Assembly (NCBI GenBank): GCA_026929865.2
Contig: CM049395.1
Span: 34,699,501-34,763,500 of the forward strand
Source of the DNA: Hyperoplus lanceolatus
Lineage: Eukaryota; Chordata; Actinopteri; Uranoscopiformes; Ammodytidae
Length of the DNA: 64,000 nt
Direction of reading: 5' to 3'
The notes beneath the pieces are model-generated. The model did no database searches. It was given only the letters and a program-made list of their open reading frames with translations, and had not been told where the DNA came from. Shown here piece after piece: positions 39,781 through 52,982 of this stretch. The stretch's first letter is position 1. Every line of letters begins with the position of its first letter. Made by a program: the position numbers and the translations under genes.

Positions 39781-40394
39781 GTTATTTTATGTTGTTCATT
39801 AACTTGAAGTAAACGTAAGAGCTGACGAGCTCACTATTTCCTTTTTTAAAGTAATTCTGACTCACTTGTGTTTTACACAAGTGTTTTTCGCTCACAGTGT
39901 TTTTCTCCCGTTAACCGGGAATGCATTGATGTGTTTTTGTTGCTGTCACTCTTAAAGCCAGTGAATTGTCTCCTCTTTATCAATTCAACTCAGTGTACCC
40001 CAAATGCGCATTTGCGGCCACTTTGTGATTGGAGGAAACAGTTCACTACGCGCTGGAGCTGCGGCTACTGTCTTTTGTTCCTCTCCTCCTCATTTCTAAC
40101 TACGTACATCACACACACACAAACACACTGACACTCGTGATTTCCCCCCTCAAGTATTCTTCATGAATACATGAGTGTTGAGTTTCTGTAATTTTAAAGT
40201 TAAGATCGCGTGAAGACAAACCCAAAGTCTCCCAGCATCATCCTTTATAATTCTTATGTGTTTGATTGAAGCAGTAGGTTACATACATGCTCTGCATGCT
40301 ACTTCCCCTACTGATTAAAGGTAGAATATTCAACTTTTAGAAGTTGTCCACATTGCTATTAGCAATTGATCTACCCGTGGCTTAAAAGCCACTT

Positions 40395-40425
40395 CAAACT
40401 CTCGCGTGACGTCAAACTCTCGCGT
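40395..40425. promoter_or_regulatory. Consensus CRE between 13-bp direct repeats
   Basis: CAAACTCTCGCGT occurs at 40395-40407 and 40413-40425. The junction creates the full CRE palindrome TGACGTCA (40407-40414). ATCTAAATTC is duplicated just downstream (40431-40450). Confidence 0.4.
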
Positions 40426-40470
40426 CTGCCATCTAAATTCATCTAAATTCTAAAGTGACGTTCCTCTGTC

Positions 40471-40471
40471 A

Positions 40472-40519
<48 letters not shown>

Positions 40520-40520
40520 A
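40471..40520. repeat. (CA)n microsatellite
   Basis: CA array of about 24 units, seen directly. Confidence 0.93.
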
Positions 40521-41420
40521 CACATGTGCACTCGCCTGCACATAGATAGAAATACATGGCTTTATAATCTAAACTGTTCTTATTATTGCTTGTGCTATGT
40601 CTGCTTTCTTAAATTAGATTAGTTCATGGTTATTGACTTATGTGTATCGTTTTAATCAACTTGCCTAAGTAAATAAACCCTTACATTTTGATTTTAAGAA
40701 GCAGTGTCTGTGATATTTGTGTCTTGTATTTCACTAATGGCTGGTAAATAAGGTTTATGCTCGAATATTCACTCCTTCATTATCTTAAATGTACATTGTA
40801 ACCAACTTTGACATTTTCAAGATAAATCCCTTTAACATTATGAGACTGTTTTCTGATTTGATACAAAGTTCCCTTTTACAAAGGGTGGTGCTCTGTAGGT
40901 ATTAATAAGTAATTTGATTAGCTGGACTAATTTAATTGATCATTAATTAACAATTTTTCTTAATATTATAATTTCCATGAAATTAATAATATTCTTGACT
41001 TTGACCAAATCTACCCCTTATGAATTCCCAACAGCAGCATCAGCTCAAAGCTCCACCAGTTTAACAAATTAATTTTGCTCTGTCACTTTTAATTGTAAAC
41101 AGACTGAAAAAATGTTTATATAACATGTCATACCATTTCTGCCCTTTGCTACGTGTGTCACTGTAGCGTGAACACAAGTCATTTGAAGTGTTTGAACAAA
41201 CAACTGGAGCGGTGAGGAAAGTGTCCAATTTAGGGCACATCAGAGAGATAGGTGTCATTTTCCCATTCTAAAGTGGAGGGCACCATATAATTAGGCCTAT
41301 ATCTGCGAGAACATGAAAGTATGTTTGTGCAAAAAAGTATTCCTTTTAAACTCACATATCAGACAACTGTATAGCTCTTTTAAAGAACACACCTACTGCT
41401 AATAAACATTCAGTGGGCCG

Positions 41421-42505
41421 CAGTGTTGGGAATAACGCAGTTTAAAATAACGGCGTTAGGTAACGCCGTTCTTTTTTCAGTAACGGCGTAATCTAACTAA
41501 TTACTTTTTCCGTCTTTACAACGCCGTTATCGTTACTGAATGTTAAATGCGGTGCGTTACTATGAATTGATTGAATAAACTGTGTAATCCGAAAGCACCC
41601 CTGGCTCCATACTACACAAACTGTTAGTGAGGAGACCGAGTGGGTTAACAACAAGATAAGCGATTGTTATTTCTTATACCGTTATAAGATGTGTTTTATT
41701 CAGTGTGGATGACATTATAACTGTCAGTTAGCGCCGTCACGTCAGTCAGCCGGAGTGCCTGTTTAGTGAAGTTTCTCTTTCTTTCTCTCTCTGTTGTGTG
41801 AGTGTGCGCGTTGCCGCAGTAACCACCTATCAATCCACGGTTGAAACGTGCTCTCCCTGAGTTTGTTTGCATCGCCCTTGTGAGTAAGTGCATGGAGTTT
41901 CCCGATCTCTATAAATTATAATTTATGCACGTTATTAAACGGCCGCGATTCGCCGGTTGCAACAGCTGTTCAGCGTGTCATCATGAGCCGAATATTGCTA
42001 CTGTTATTTTCCTGGGATCGGTATGCTGCTGTGCATGTTAAAGAAGGAATTAAACATAGGATAAATCCTTACTCCTCCTCTCATCGTCTCATGCTTCATA
42101 GTCTGACGTTTTTGGCCTTAAATGGTGTTTTAGCCGACACCCCTGAAGTGAATCCAGTGATAGCAGATCAGCACGGTACATTCAGCAGTTTCCTCTACTA
42201 CTTTTGTTGAGAAAAAAATAGGCTAGGCCTATGTGCAATAAATATTGAAGGTTATGTAGCCTACAAGAAGGCCTACTTGTCTGTTCTACTCATTTCAACT
42301 GACTTGTGAAAACTGCTCTGAAAAATCCAAATTTGTTGACATACAGCAACTTTTTTTTTACAGTAGGCTAACGCAAATAGTTACTTTCCCTGGTAACTAG
42401 TTACTTCTATTATAAAATAATTCAGTTACTAACTAAGTTACTTTTTGGAACAAGTAGTGAGTAACTATAACTAATTACTTTTTTAAAGTAATGTTCCCAA
42501 CACTG
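41421..42505. mobile_element. hAT-type non-autonomous element (CAGTGTTGGGA ends)
   Basis: The ends CAGTGTTGGGAATAACG and AATGTTCCCAACACTG are inverted repeats of the widespread fish hAT type with TAACGCCGTTA motifs. Flanks GTGGGCCG (41413-41420) and GTGGGCGG (42506-42513) form an 8-bp TSD with one mismatch. Repeated GTTACT/AGTAAC words mark the subterminal zones. No transposase frame is present in its 1085 bp. Confidence 0.85.
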
Positions 42506-42759
42506 GTGGGCGGTGATTCTGCTTTGTAGCTGCCTGTGAGTTAATGATTTGGGGTTTCAATCAATTTGTCCTTGTACACTTTCCTCCCTAACCGCACAAA
42601 CACATACATGCAATCACTTATAACGGGGACCAGGAGGGTAGTATATATCACAAAGCATATCCCTATTCTGTTTTCCAATATTGGCACCTGCCTCGGAATA
42701 TGCCTTCTGGTGCGTTCAGGTGATACTAATGACAGATTGAAATGGCATTACATGCACCG

Positions 42760-42760
42760 T

Positions 42761-42798
<38 letters not shown>

Positions 42799-42826
42799 GT
42801 GTGTGCGTGCGTGCGCGTGTGTGTGC
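42760..42826. repeat. (TG)n imperfect microsatellite
   Basis: TG array with CG interruptions, seen directly. Confidence 0.9.
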
Positions 42827-43050
42827 ACATTGCTGACTGAAATAAATCCCCCCTGAACGCAAATACGGACACCGCTGAAGCCTACTGGCCTCACGCGCAG
42901 CCTCCCAAAGCCGCACGCCCTGCAGTGTTCTCTGCTGATAGAGGCGTCGCAAGATGAAAAACACCTCGCTAGCATGCTGCAGGGAGAAACAAATGTCTGA
43001 CAGCGAAAGTATGAGATCAAACAACATCGGGAGGGGGTAACCAGGGAGAA

Positions 43051-43171
<121 letters not shown>

Positions 43172-45038
43172 CAGCGGACAGTGACCAATGAGACGATGTA
43201 CGGGGAACGGTTGTGGCATAACAAATCAGAACTGGAGGACAGAGAAATGGAGCCCAATGGGAAGGGCCCTGCAGAGAAAAGAGTGGCATAACAAATTATT
43301 AATGAAAAGAGAGCGAGAGAGAGATGAAGAGAGCAGTGAGGGAGGGGAAAGGGCAGCTAGTAGAAACATGCTAAGGATGGCCAACAGCATTTCTTCGGAC
43401 CCCAAACACGTTCTGAACACCGAGGACAATTTATTACCCCCACACCAGAGATATATAGGGTTCCGGAATGTAATAAGGTTAGACCGAAGCACTCATTTGT
43501 GCACTAGTCAATCTTCAAACTTAATACGCCTCTTAATCGCAGATCACATGCACGCCGATGGGCCTCAAATGTTATACTGTTTGGTTGAATGTATGTTCTG
43601 TCTTAATTCTTGTCTATTTTGGGATGTTGTTAAATAATGGAGCTAATGCTATACAAGACAAATTTCCATCTTGCTCTGATAATACAGTTGTACAGTATCG
43701 TATCAGGTAGAAAGACTTGCAAATAGTGACCCATGGCAAATGCAGAACAATATGCAGTGGCAGCCAGGCAGTGTTCTGACAAAGGAGGCAAAATGCATGG
43801 GATGTAGCAAGACAGAGAGTAAAGGGGGAGAGCAGCAGTGAAATGGAAATAATCCGATGAGGTCAACACAGGGAATACAGGGAAACATAGTGATGACTAG
43901 ACCAGCGGGGTCGTTCAATCAGAGAATTGTTATAACAGTGGGCGGCTGCTCTGTAGCTGCGCTTCTGTGTGTTTACAGTAATGGATGCTCCACGTCCTCG
44001 CAACCCTCCCAACACAAATCATAGCCAGTGTCCAAGGAACTGTGTTCATATGCAGGGAGGTGGACATGAAGGTGTGGATGGGGGGGATGGGTGTGTAATG
44101 AATCAGAGCTTTAATGCAGGAGACTGGAGTTTGTATCCTGTGACCTGCAATTGATTGATCACTTAAGAAGTTCAGACTGCAAGATTGTACCCCTGATTCT
44201 ACACTCGCCAACAGTTTTCAGGACATTGTCGGCAAAAGCCCCAGATCAGAGGAGAATAAGTGCATGCTTCTGAGAGTTTTGATCGCTATGTGTGAACTGT
44301 TCAAAGACAAGATCTGAGCCCAAATCGTGTATGAAAAGGGTTCAGCGACTGGCAATGCAAGCGGAAACGAGCTGGGGTTGTGGTGACACCCAGGGACACT
44401 TTAATACAATAGTTTCTATAATACTTTGGCATACACACAAAACTTTGGCATACACACAAACTTTTCAGTATTCATAACAAACACAAAGCACCATTGTTTC
44501 CATTATTTATTAACTTCCAACTCTCTCTATTGATCCTTGCTGCCTGCATCTCCCAATCCATTCTTTCCTCCAAATCCTTTTATTTTTCCTCTTTTTTTGT
44601 TTTTGGTTGTTGCTGCAAATCAGTGAATAAACTATTTGCTCTGCAACTTTGTGCTGACATTCATAGTTAGAAGTAAAAAAAAAACACAATAGCATTCCCG
44701 TCTCGCTCATGGTATTGCATGAATTCCCATGTCACCTCTCATGTGTGTTAAAGTGACAAAACGTAATTAGGAGAACAACAGACTTGTCGGGATGTGTCCT
44801 TGTGAAAGATCTTGTAATGTGTGAGCCTAATGGCCGATCTGTCATGTAGTGTGCAAACCACAGCGACTCAAGACTCGCAATTACAAGTCAGGAAGTCATG
44901 TAGTGTATGCATTGCCTTTACCTTATATTAACAGTATGCCTTGTGATCATGGTTGTTTTGACAGTAAACTGACTAAAAATTGAGGTCCACACTCGGTCAA
45001 TGTAGAACAACAGTCCACTGTTGGTAAGGTTGGAATGA

Positions 45039-45166
<128 letters not shown>

Positions 45167-45287
45167 TTGCTTTCGTGCGTGTGAATTCAGGCTTCAGTTG
45201 AGGCCATCTTTCTTACTCTTTCTCTTATTGTTGCACAAACCAACTTCTCTGACATCTTGATTCCTTGTTTCTTAATTGTGCTGTTAA

Positions 45288-45600
45288 TTGTTCTTTCACA
45301 TTCTCACCTCTCCTCCTTCCCTTCCTTCGCTAACACCTCATTCCCTCAAGCCCCCCCCCCCACACACACACCTATCCTTCTGCATCTTCCTCCCTTCCCA
45401 TCATTTGAATAGATCTGTATCCCCCGCCGACACACACTCGTCACTTTCTCAGTCAACCCCCGTCTTTCCCATTTGCTTCACATCCCTCTGTAGCGTTACC
45501 TTGTCATCCTTTACTCCCTCACTCCACCTTTCCTTTTCATCTCCTCCTCACCACCCGTTCTCTCTCTCCCTCATCTGCCTCCAACAGTCAACAGTTCAAG
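45288..45600. repeat. Pyrimidine-rich (CT-rich) stretch
   Basis: The plus strand is strongly C/T-biased over about 300 bp, including C10 at 45352-45361. The 124-residue plus-strand frame here is compositional and rich in Ser, Pro and His. Confidence 0.6.
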
Positions 45601-47058
45601 TCTCCAGCGTGTCCATGATCCTTCTCAAAATGGCAAATCCACCCTGGGTGAGAGGGGTTTAGGCTTGAGCAGGCTAAACCAGCCCCAATGTTGCCCCCAA
45701 AGAGCGGACACAGAAGCAGCTGTGTTAAGAAGGGGATTAATCACATTAAAGACCGCCTTTTAGAGCCTTTTTTCTTGCTCAAATACACACCCACACTAAA
45801 ACGGCACAACAGGGAGTTTTTCTGCAACTGTTTTTCTAGCTGGATTTTTGATATGAAGGTAATAAGATGGAGGGAAGGGTTAACACTGAATATTTCAAAA
45901 GGATCGTTTATCACAAAGAACTGGGCAGAACTGGAAACATTGGCGCAAAAATTAAAAATGAAGAGTGTTGTACTCTGCAGAATCAAACGTTCCGAATGCG
46001 CCAGGGAAGTAAAAGTGGTGCACGGGAAGAGAATGGAGTGATCAAACGCAGCCCGTTTTGTGATCAGGCAAGAGGGAGCACTGACAGAGCTTACAGCTTT
46101 CTTTTTCTGATACCATCTGTCCCCGCAGTCCAGGTGAATGTGCAGAATACGTATTTTTTTCATGCGTTGAGCCGAACATTCACTAAAACTGGTTTTAGAA
46201 ACATTCCATTCGTTTTTAACTGCCTCTCAGGCTGAGGAGACCAACACAATACTGTAATATGGATCTAATATGACTCTGGAGCAGATTTCTTTCCTCAAAA
46301 ACCTTTAAACCTTCATGAGGAATTGTGGAAATGATGTGAAATAATTCAAGGCAATAATAGCTGATTGCAGATAACATGAGAAAATGTATGATATCGAGCT
46401 TTGATTGACTAAAAATACAGACTTGAGTGTGTAAACTGAACTGAACTATAAGCAGTGTCGTCAGTGCAGCAACATGGATGTCAAGGGGCCAATCAACCTC
46501 CAAACAAATGTTGGCCCTTGATGCCTAAGTAAAGACCCCCCTCCCGACTGCCCAATTTCTACTTCACTAATTAGTCAGATTAGGAAAGCTCTTTGGTCGC
46601 AAGTGCAGCTGCAAATACACTCGCTGCATGTGATGTCTCAAGGTTTCAGACAATTTTACTTTGATGTTGGTTTTATTAAAAGGTGCACAAAGTGATTGTC
46701 TCACTGCATTATAGCAGAAATGATACCTCAGCGGGGGATTCGCTGTTTTGCGGATCAATACTCAGAAATTACTTTTTTACTTGCTTCCAATGCCTCACTT
46801 TGCAACAACAACCTCCTGTATGCCCTGTCAACAAGGTGAGAGCAAAGAAAATTGAACACCACAGGTATAAGAAAAGCCCAGTGACAATAGAGATGTCAGA
46901 GAATAAAGCAGCAGAGCTTAGAAAATAAAATATTAGTATTTTAGATTGCAGCCGACAGGGATTTCAAGAAAGATTTTTGCAGCTCTTTCACCTCCACTTT
47001 AGGTCAATATCTGCCACAAATAATACATAGTTCCACTTCATTCTTTATATACAGTATA

Positions 47059-47292
47059 CAGCTCCGGTAAAAAATTAAGAGACCACTCCAAATGTTCAGT
47101 GTCTCTCATTTTACGATTTATAGGCATATTTTTTAGTAGAATGAACATTTTGATTTTATAATATAAACTACTGACAACATTTCTACCAAATTCACAATAC
47201 AAATGTTGTCATTTAGAGCATTTTCAACAAGTAATGTAGAGATGAAGATTTAAGAAAAATCCAGAGTGGTCTCTAAATTTTTTCCGGGGCTG
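47059..47292. mobile_element. Tc1-type MITE, internal-deletion derivative (234 bp)
   Basis: The ends CAGCTCCGGTAAAAAATTAA and TTTTTTCCGGGGCTG are inverted repeats and TA flanks both sides (47057-47058, 47293-47294). AAGAGACCACT and AGTGGTCTCT lie just inside. I recognise these termini from a widespread full-length fish Tc1-like transposon. Here only the end segments remain and the transposase is deleted. Confidence 0.9.
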
Positions 47293-47511
47293 TATATATT
47301 TGAATTTTTTAAAACTTATTTCCTTGGTTTATTTTCAGAATTGAGTCATTGCAAATTCTCATTTTATTCCACAGTGCCTGTCATCTTCAACACTTGTGAT
47401 AAACCATGCAGACACCTTAATTTGTGTTTTTTTATGTCTTAGCCTATAGCTACGTCTTAACAAAGTTAACAAAATCCACCAACCAGCTCATCTAAATCTC
47501 TCTCTCTATTA

Positions 47512-48109
47512 GGCCTTTCACACCGCCGCAAAATCGGTGCTAGTTCTGGGCTGTTCGAGTTAGAGCCAGTGTTTTGGTTTCACACCGCCAGAAAGCCTGC
47601 TCCGGGCCGTAAAAACCGTTTCAACTCATACCCCAGGATTGAGCAGGGTTTGAAGTGAACCGCTTGCGCCAGCGGCCGGGGGAGGGATTATCCTGACCAA
47701 CCAGACCAACTAAAACCTCATGCCCGCCATGTTTAAAAACACCGCTACTACGAGACGTAAACATAACATAATTACCGAACGTAGCGATCAAATTGACCGG
47801 CGAGAATACGCTGTATGGGTCCTGTTTGGTTAAGAAAGCAAAGCGAGAGCTAACACGTGTAAAAATAAGACGTATTCGCCGCTGTTGTTGTGCTTAAAGC
47901 TTTAGCGTTAGCCACAAGAGCAGCGGCGTCGGGCGACGTACACACACGTTTACAGTGACGTCATGACGTTGCTCTCTTGCCGGCTCCATGGCTGTCTCCT
48001 GTCGATGTGAAACCAACCAGTTCATAACTGGGATAAGGCTGTAACCAGTTTTGAACTGACCCCAACACCAGCCTGGAAATGACTCTTGGTTCATTTTGGT
48101 GTGAAAGGC
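47512..48109. mobile_element. TIR element (GGCCTTTCACACC ends), class uncertain
   Basis: The ends GGCCTTTCACACCGCC and TTTTGGTGTGAAAGGC are inverted repeats. A further TTTCACACCGCC copy lies at about 47578. The interior is CpG-richer than its surroundings, with no frame of note. No clear TSD: adjacent bases are TTA and ATA. Confidence 0.7.
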
Positions 48110-51100
48110 ATATTTGAATGTTTGGTTAGGAACCAATATAACAAAAATGTTGGAAAATATCCTAGTTTGGTTTAGTTTGGTTTAAGTAAGTGGTAAAGGA
48201 TCGGGAACAATCGTGGTCGTGATAGACAAGAGAAGCTAGACACCATTGTCAATTGTCACCACTTGATTAAATATTTAAAAACATGCATACATTTTCACAT
48301 GTATAATTAAACCAGACGTTAGCTACATGCGGAGTCGCGACAGGATATATTTACTCACATCAATAAGTTTGGAATTGTCTTGATTCAAATTAGAAAATCT
48401 TATGAGGACAGCGTCTCACAGCTTCTGGTCAGTGAGAGACTGCTGAGAAATCACAGGCACCAGCATGGATGAGAGCGTCAGTGTGACGGGTGTGCACCAC
48501 ACGCCTTAATTGGTTTCCAAGGCATTTGAAGCAGAAAAAAACAAATCTATAATTAAAACTGGGGATCTCCGGCTGCTGTATTTATCTATGTGCCACATGG
48601 GAACCTAATCAACGCGACAGATGCTACACCGACTGACGCATCTAAAGTGTATGTGTGTTTGTTGTGGCCCTCATAGCCTATATCATTTGGTAAAAACATA
48701 CACAAACATATGTTTGCTTTTACTGGACCTATAGTTTCCCCTTTTTCACATCTCTACGTCAAGGTCAAATAAACTAAATAACAAATGAAGTTTATTTCAT
48801 TAAGCTGATACAATTAGCCAACAAATGAACGCAACTATTTCCAAAAATCACTTAGAAATACCGAAACATTCTCTGCTGCCAGCTTACAATGTGGGGATTT
48901 TGTAACTGTTTTATATCATTGCAAATTAACAATTGTGTGTTGTTGAAAATGGTTTTACTTTCTCATTGTTTGTAGAAAAGCAGTGGGAGTCATAACCCTT
49001 CCTTTTGCCAGAAACTGGACTTTTATGGAGATAAAATATGGACATGACCATAAACCACTATATTTTTTAATATGTCTAACATGTTACAAGGGCAGTTCAT
49101 GAACAATTCTTTTGTCATAAGAGTCTCGACAAATATGTACAGTACGCTACACTCCCTAAACATTGTCATGTTATGGTTGTTTTGAGATTGGTGAGACCCA
49201 AATAAGAACTCCCTCTTATGAACAAACTAATATCAAACTCAATCAACAGAGGTCCAAATAAACTTCTATGGGCTTTGGAAAGATGAGGTAGTGCTGTCTA
49301 TAAAAGTAATGTCAACACCCACAACCACAAGTACAGTGTGTGTCATAAAACATCCTGTGGTAACTTCAAAGTATCTGCAGGAACAGTACAGAAAGTTCCA
49401 AACCACAAGGGACACTAGAGGCAGAAAACACTATCAAATGAAAATGCTGAAGTGAGCAACTCTTAGGTTTTGCCATTGTACCCTCTGCTCAGATAATATG
49501 GAAAATAAGGCCATTGGTGTATTCTCATGTTTTTAGCACTCGAAGCTCATAGCCTCTTAGATAAACATGCCTTGGGATCCCTCTGGTAAGATGCATATTT
49601 CATGAGCACATTTGGGTTTGGGCTCCATGTTTATCATGTCACCACTTAACAAAGCTCTTTTAAAGGCTGCTGCGCCCTGCGGTATCCCTACACACCCCAT
49701 TGTGTGTGTTCCAAGGACTCTGACTTGTCTCTATACATGGCAACAGAGGGTTTAAAACCAATGGACACCCTTCGTTTTTCTTTTTAAAGATTTTGGGAAT
49801 GGCCTTTTGATGAGTACAAGACTCTCTTGAGGATTTCATTGTGGCAGCGACAAAGAAGGACAAGGCAGAGTTGCCTTTTGGAAATATTCAGGCGAAAACC
49901 CTCCTTTGTCGCTAGATTGATTGGACGGGCGTTCCTTAGAAAAGCAATTTCTCTGCCTAAGTGTATTGTTGTGTCTATCACTCTGCTGAATCACTCTGCT
50001 TTTTTTGTCCCCAGACCAGACAAGAGTGCATGGAGACGATGAGCCCGGCGATAACTAGGATACCTTGGGAAGACACTTGAATACTAAGTCATCAGTATGT
50101 GTCAGGAGCAGTAAGGTCGCGCTGAACTCCTCCGGCAAGTTTCCGTCACCGTGTGGAGAGACAGATGGCAGGGACGTGAAAAATGTGACAACAATATTGA
50201 GCGATTTTCACTGTAATCAAACCTATTAGGGCCGTGACAAAAATTATTAGGAAGAGAGGAGGTCAGAAATGAGTGAGTATTCGTTCTTTTGGGACACATT
50301 TATATTCCAACAAGCTTTGTCTTGGGAAATTAAGTTAAAAAAGTGCCTTCTCACACTGAGTGTGACAATCTTTCCCATCAAAGTCAACTGGCTGATAGAA
50401 GCAATATGTCACAGAACTTGGATATCCGTGATTGAATGGATAGCACCACATAATACAGCCGGTGATTTACACAGCAAGGTCCTCACCGGATTTTGGAGAA
50501 TAAGGGAGTAACACTATATATATTTTTTTTGTAATACTCGATTCCTTCAAGTTTAGGAGAAATGGTGTTAATGACGTTAATAATCTGTAGAACCAAAAGT
50601 ATTTATGGTATACCATTGCTCAAAGTTAGGATATGCAAAACTACAAAGAGTAAGGTAATGCAAGCTGAAGGTATTTCTAAACTCAGATGGACTGGATATT
50701 GAAAAATATAAAAATTGGTATTTGATTCATGCAACTTGATTATTTATGCTCTTTTAGTTACTTCCCTGATTCAGCAATGCACTCTACAGTATACTATAAC
50801 ATTGTTGGACCCACAGTAAAAAAAAAAAAAGGAAAAAAGTTTGATATCGTATTTACTGCCTGAATTCATTCTTCCTTGACTGAGCTTTTCCCGAAACGTT
50901 ACCCACAATGCAACTCGACAACAACAGTTCAGTCGAGGGTGTATGTGTTATGATATGCTTGTAGCGTCTTATGTAGCCTGGAGCTGCTAACCTTAACCCT
51001 CTGTGGCAGAGAAGAGGAGCAGGCTATGAGGTCTGGTAAGCTCACTTCTTTCTAACTCCACACCTCCAGATGTTTATATTTTCTCACTTTTTTCTTCATC

Positions 51101-51112
51101 TCACTGTTGTAG
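48110..51112. other. Noncoding stretch, nothing recognised
   Basis: No gene, RNA gene or mobile element with definable ends is seen. A poly(A) run of about 12 lies at 50818-50830. Confidence 0.45.
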
Positions 51113-51547
51113 CTACTCTAGTCTACTCTACTCTACTTATCGGGTACTTTTCTGGAGACCGTTTTCCATTGCAAGAAAGTACCCTAGATAGTACCACATA
51201 TCTGTGTAGCTGGTCGTCGCAGTGACACTGCGTGAAACAGCCATGACGTCTTGACAACACACTTGTGGGGTCAAGCGACTTAATGTATGGTTGCCTGGGA
51301 TGCTGTTTATGAATGAAAGTAAAACAAAAACTGGAGAGACAGCAAGATCAAACACTGCGACCACTACAGTAGCTAGTTGTTTGTTGTGCAGGATAGGGTG
51401 CAGGCAAAAAGTAAAAAAAATAAATAAAAATGATAGGGTGATGACATTATGGCACATTAATTACAAAATGGCAGTGACGATTTGAACCTGGACTGATACT
51501 TTATAGTGGAAAACCTAAAAAGGCAAGTAGAGTAGATTAGAGTAGAG
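51113..51547. mobile_element. TIR element with CTACTCTACT-type ends
   Basis: CTACTCTAGTCTACTCTACT (51113-51132 and beyond) faces AAGTAGAGTAGATTAGAGTA (from 51525), an imperfect inverted repeat. Inside are GGGTACTTTTCTGGAGACC and AAAGTACCCTAGATAGTACC, familiar from fish DNA-transposon derivatives. No coding capacity and no assigned superfamily. Confidence 0.6.
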
Positions 51548-51869
51548 TCCGTATCATATTAGGAAAAGGCGGCTTTAAACGCAGCTGCATCTGGAGCCAC
51601 CAAAAGCTTTGTACAAACGTTTTTCACAAAACGATAACATATGATTTCCCAAGACCTGGTGAGTTCCCACTTAATGGTGAAATGATGATCCCAACGATCC
51701 ACGGGGAATTGACTGAAATATCGCGCTCAATAGATGGATCCATGTGCTTTAAAGCTAATTCTTTCCACAGAAGAAGCCTGTTTGGGTCATTATAGCATCA
51801 TCAAGGTTCTTTATGATGCAGGACTGCCCCCTCCCCACCTGCTGTCTCCCCACCTGTTCATCCATCCTC

Positions 51870-51871
51870 CA

Positions 51872-51952
<81 letters not shown>
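51870..51952. repeat. (CA)n microsatellite
   Basis: About 40 CA units, seen directly, flanked by C-rich sequence. Confidence 0.95.
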
Positions 51953-51955
<3 letters not shown>

Positions 51956-52277
51956 CTCCCCCCACCGGCTCTGCACCACTCCACCTGCATTCAGCACAGG
52001 TCCCAAGGTGCACAGGCATTGTCTCGTTTGTACATCAATGCAGCTCGGACTCTGTGCTGCTGCACCACCACACTGCAGGTGTTGTTTTTTTCTCCATACC
52101 GATACAACCAAAACCCTATAGACTTATCTCTCTTTCTCTCTCTCTATCTCTCTCTCTATCTTTTGTCTTTGCTTCACCTCCTCCCATTATCTCAGTCTGT
52201 CTTTCATTCATTCCCTTAATGTCTGAGGTAGTTAGTATTCTTTTCCCCAATCTCTATCTCTCAATGGACAGTCAACC

Positions 52278-52280
<3 letters not shown>

Positions 52281-52341
<61 letters not shown>

Positions 52342-52347
52342 CCCCCC

Positions 52348-52408
<61 letters not shown>

Positions 52409-52420
52409 CAGACACACACA

Positions 52421-52468
<48 letters not shown>

Positions 52469-52478
52469 AACACACACT
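52281..52478. repeat. (CT)n-C12-(AC)n compound array
   Basis: About 29 CT units (52281-52338), a run of 12 C (52339-52350), then AC arrays with short GTACAG and TCTCTC interruptions to about 52478. Seen directly. Confidence 0.95.
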
Positions 52479-52570
52479 ATCACCTTGTGGTCCTCCCATT
52501 GTCTATAATCAATTTGCTTCTGTTTGGCTTCACTTTAATACAGATATTCTTCTCCCTTCACACCCAAATC

Positions 52571-52571
52571 A

Positions 52572-52640
<69 letters not shown>

Positions 52641-52650
52641 CTCTCACTCT
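52571..52650. repeat. (CT)n microsatellite
   Basis: CT array with a TTT interruption, seen directly. Confidence 0.93.
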
Positions 52651-52880
52651 CCCGCTTCCCGTAGCAGCATCCTTATTCAAAGCAGCGTTGCAGCAAAACT
52701 CTCCCGCCCTTCTACATTTCCCCTGTCGATAAGAAGATGGAATTTTTTATCAGTGTTAATAAAAAACCTAGCCCGCTGAAAGAGTGGGGCCTCATCTTTG
52801 CATCCTCTCAATGCTGTTAATGTGAGAGTGTGAAAAATGTTTCTGTATATGCGAGTTGCACCAGGGGCTCGTTAAGGAGA

Positions 52881-52982
<102 letters not shown>

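Larger units (their letters stand above)
38760..41035 (+). repeat. LTR-like, CpG-rich retroelement-type block (uncertain)
   Basis: The block opens TGTGATAGTCCC and closes GAATTCCCAACA, i.e. TG...CA ends. Inside are two inverted CCAAT boxes (ATTGG near 38971 and 39023), a TTTAATA TATA-like box near 39045, a CpG-rich transcribed-looking stretch (39180-39780), and an AATAAA with a GT-rich downstream element near 40670-40720. This order (promoter, long leader, polyadenylation) is LTR-like. No matching TSD, primer-binding site or internal genes were found, so a solo LTR, a diverged repeat or an alternative host promoter remain possible. Reading frames here occur on both strands and look like GC effects. 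Confidence 0.3.

Noticed and set aside
39404..39781. 125-codon protein gene in the CpG-rich block
   Set aside because: Overlapping long frames exist on both strands as expected from GC-rich sequence. No domain, no splice structure and no recognisable homology.
45288..45662. 124-codon Ser/Pro/His-rich frame
   Set aside because: Composition follows the pyrimidine-rich DNA. No family recognised and no splice or start context.
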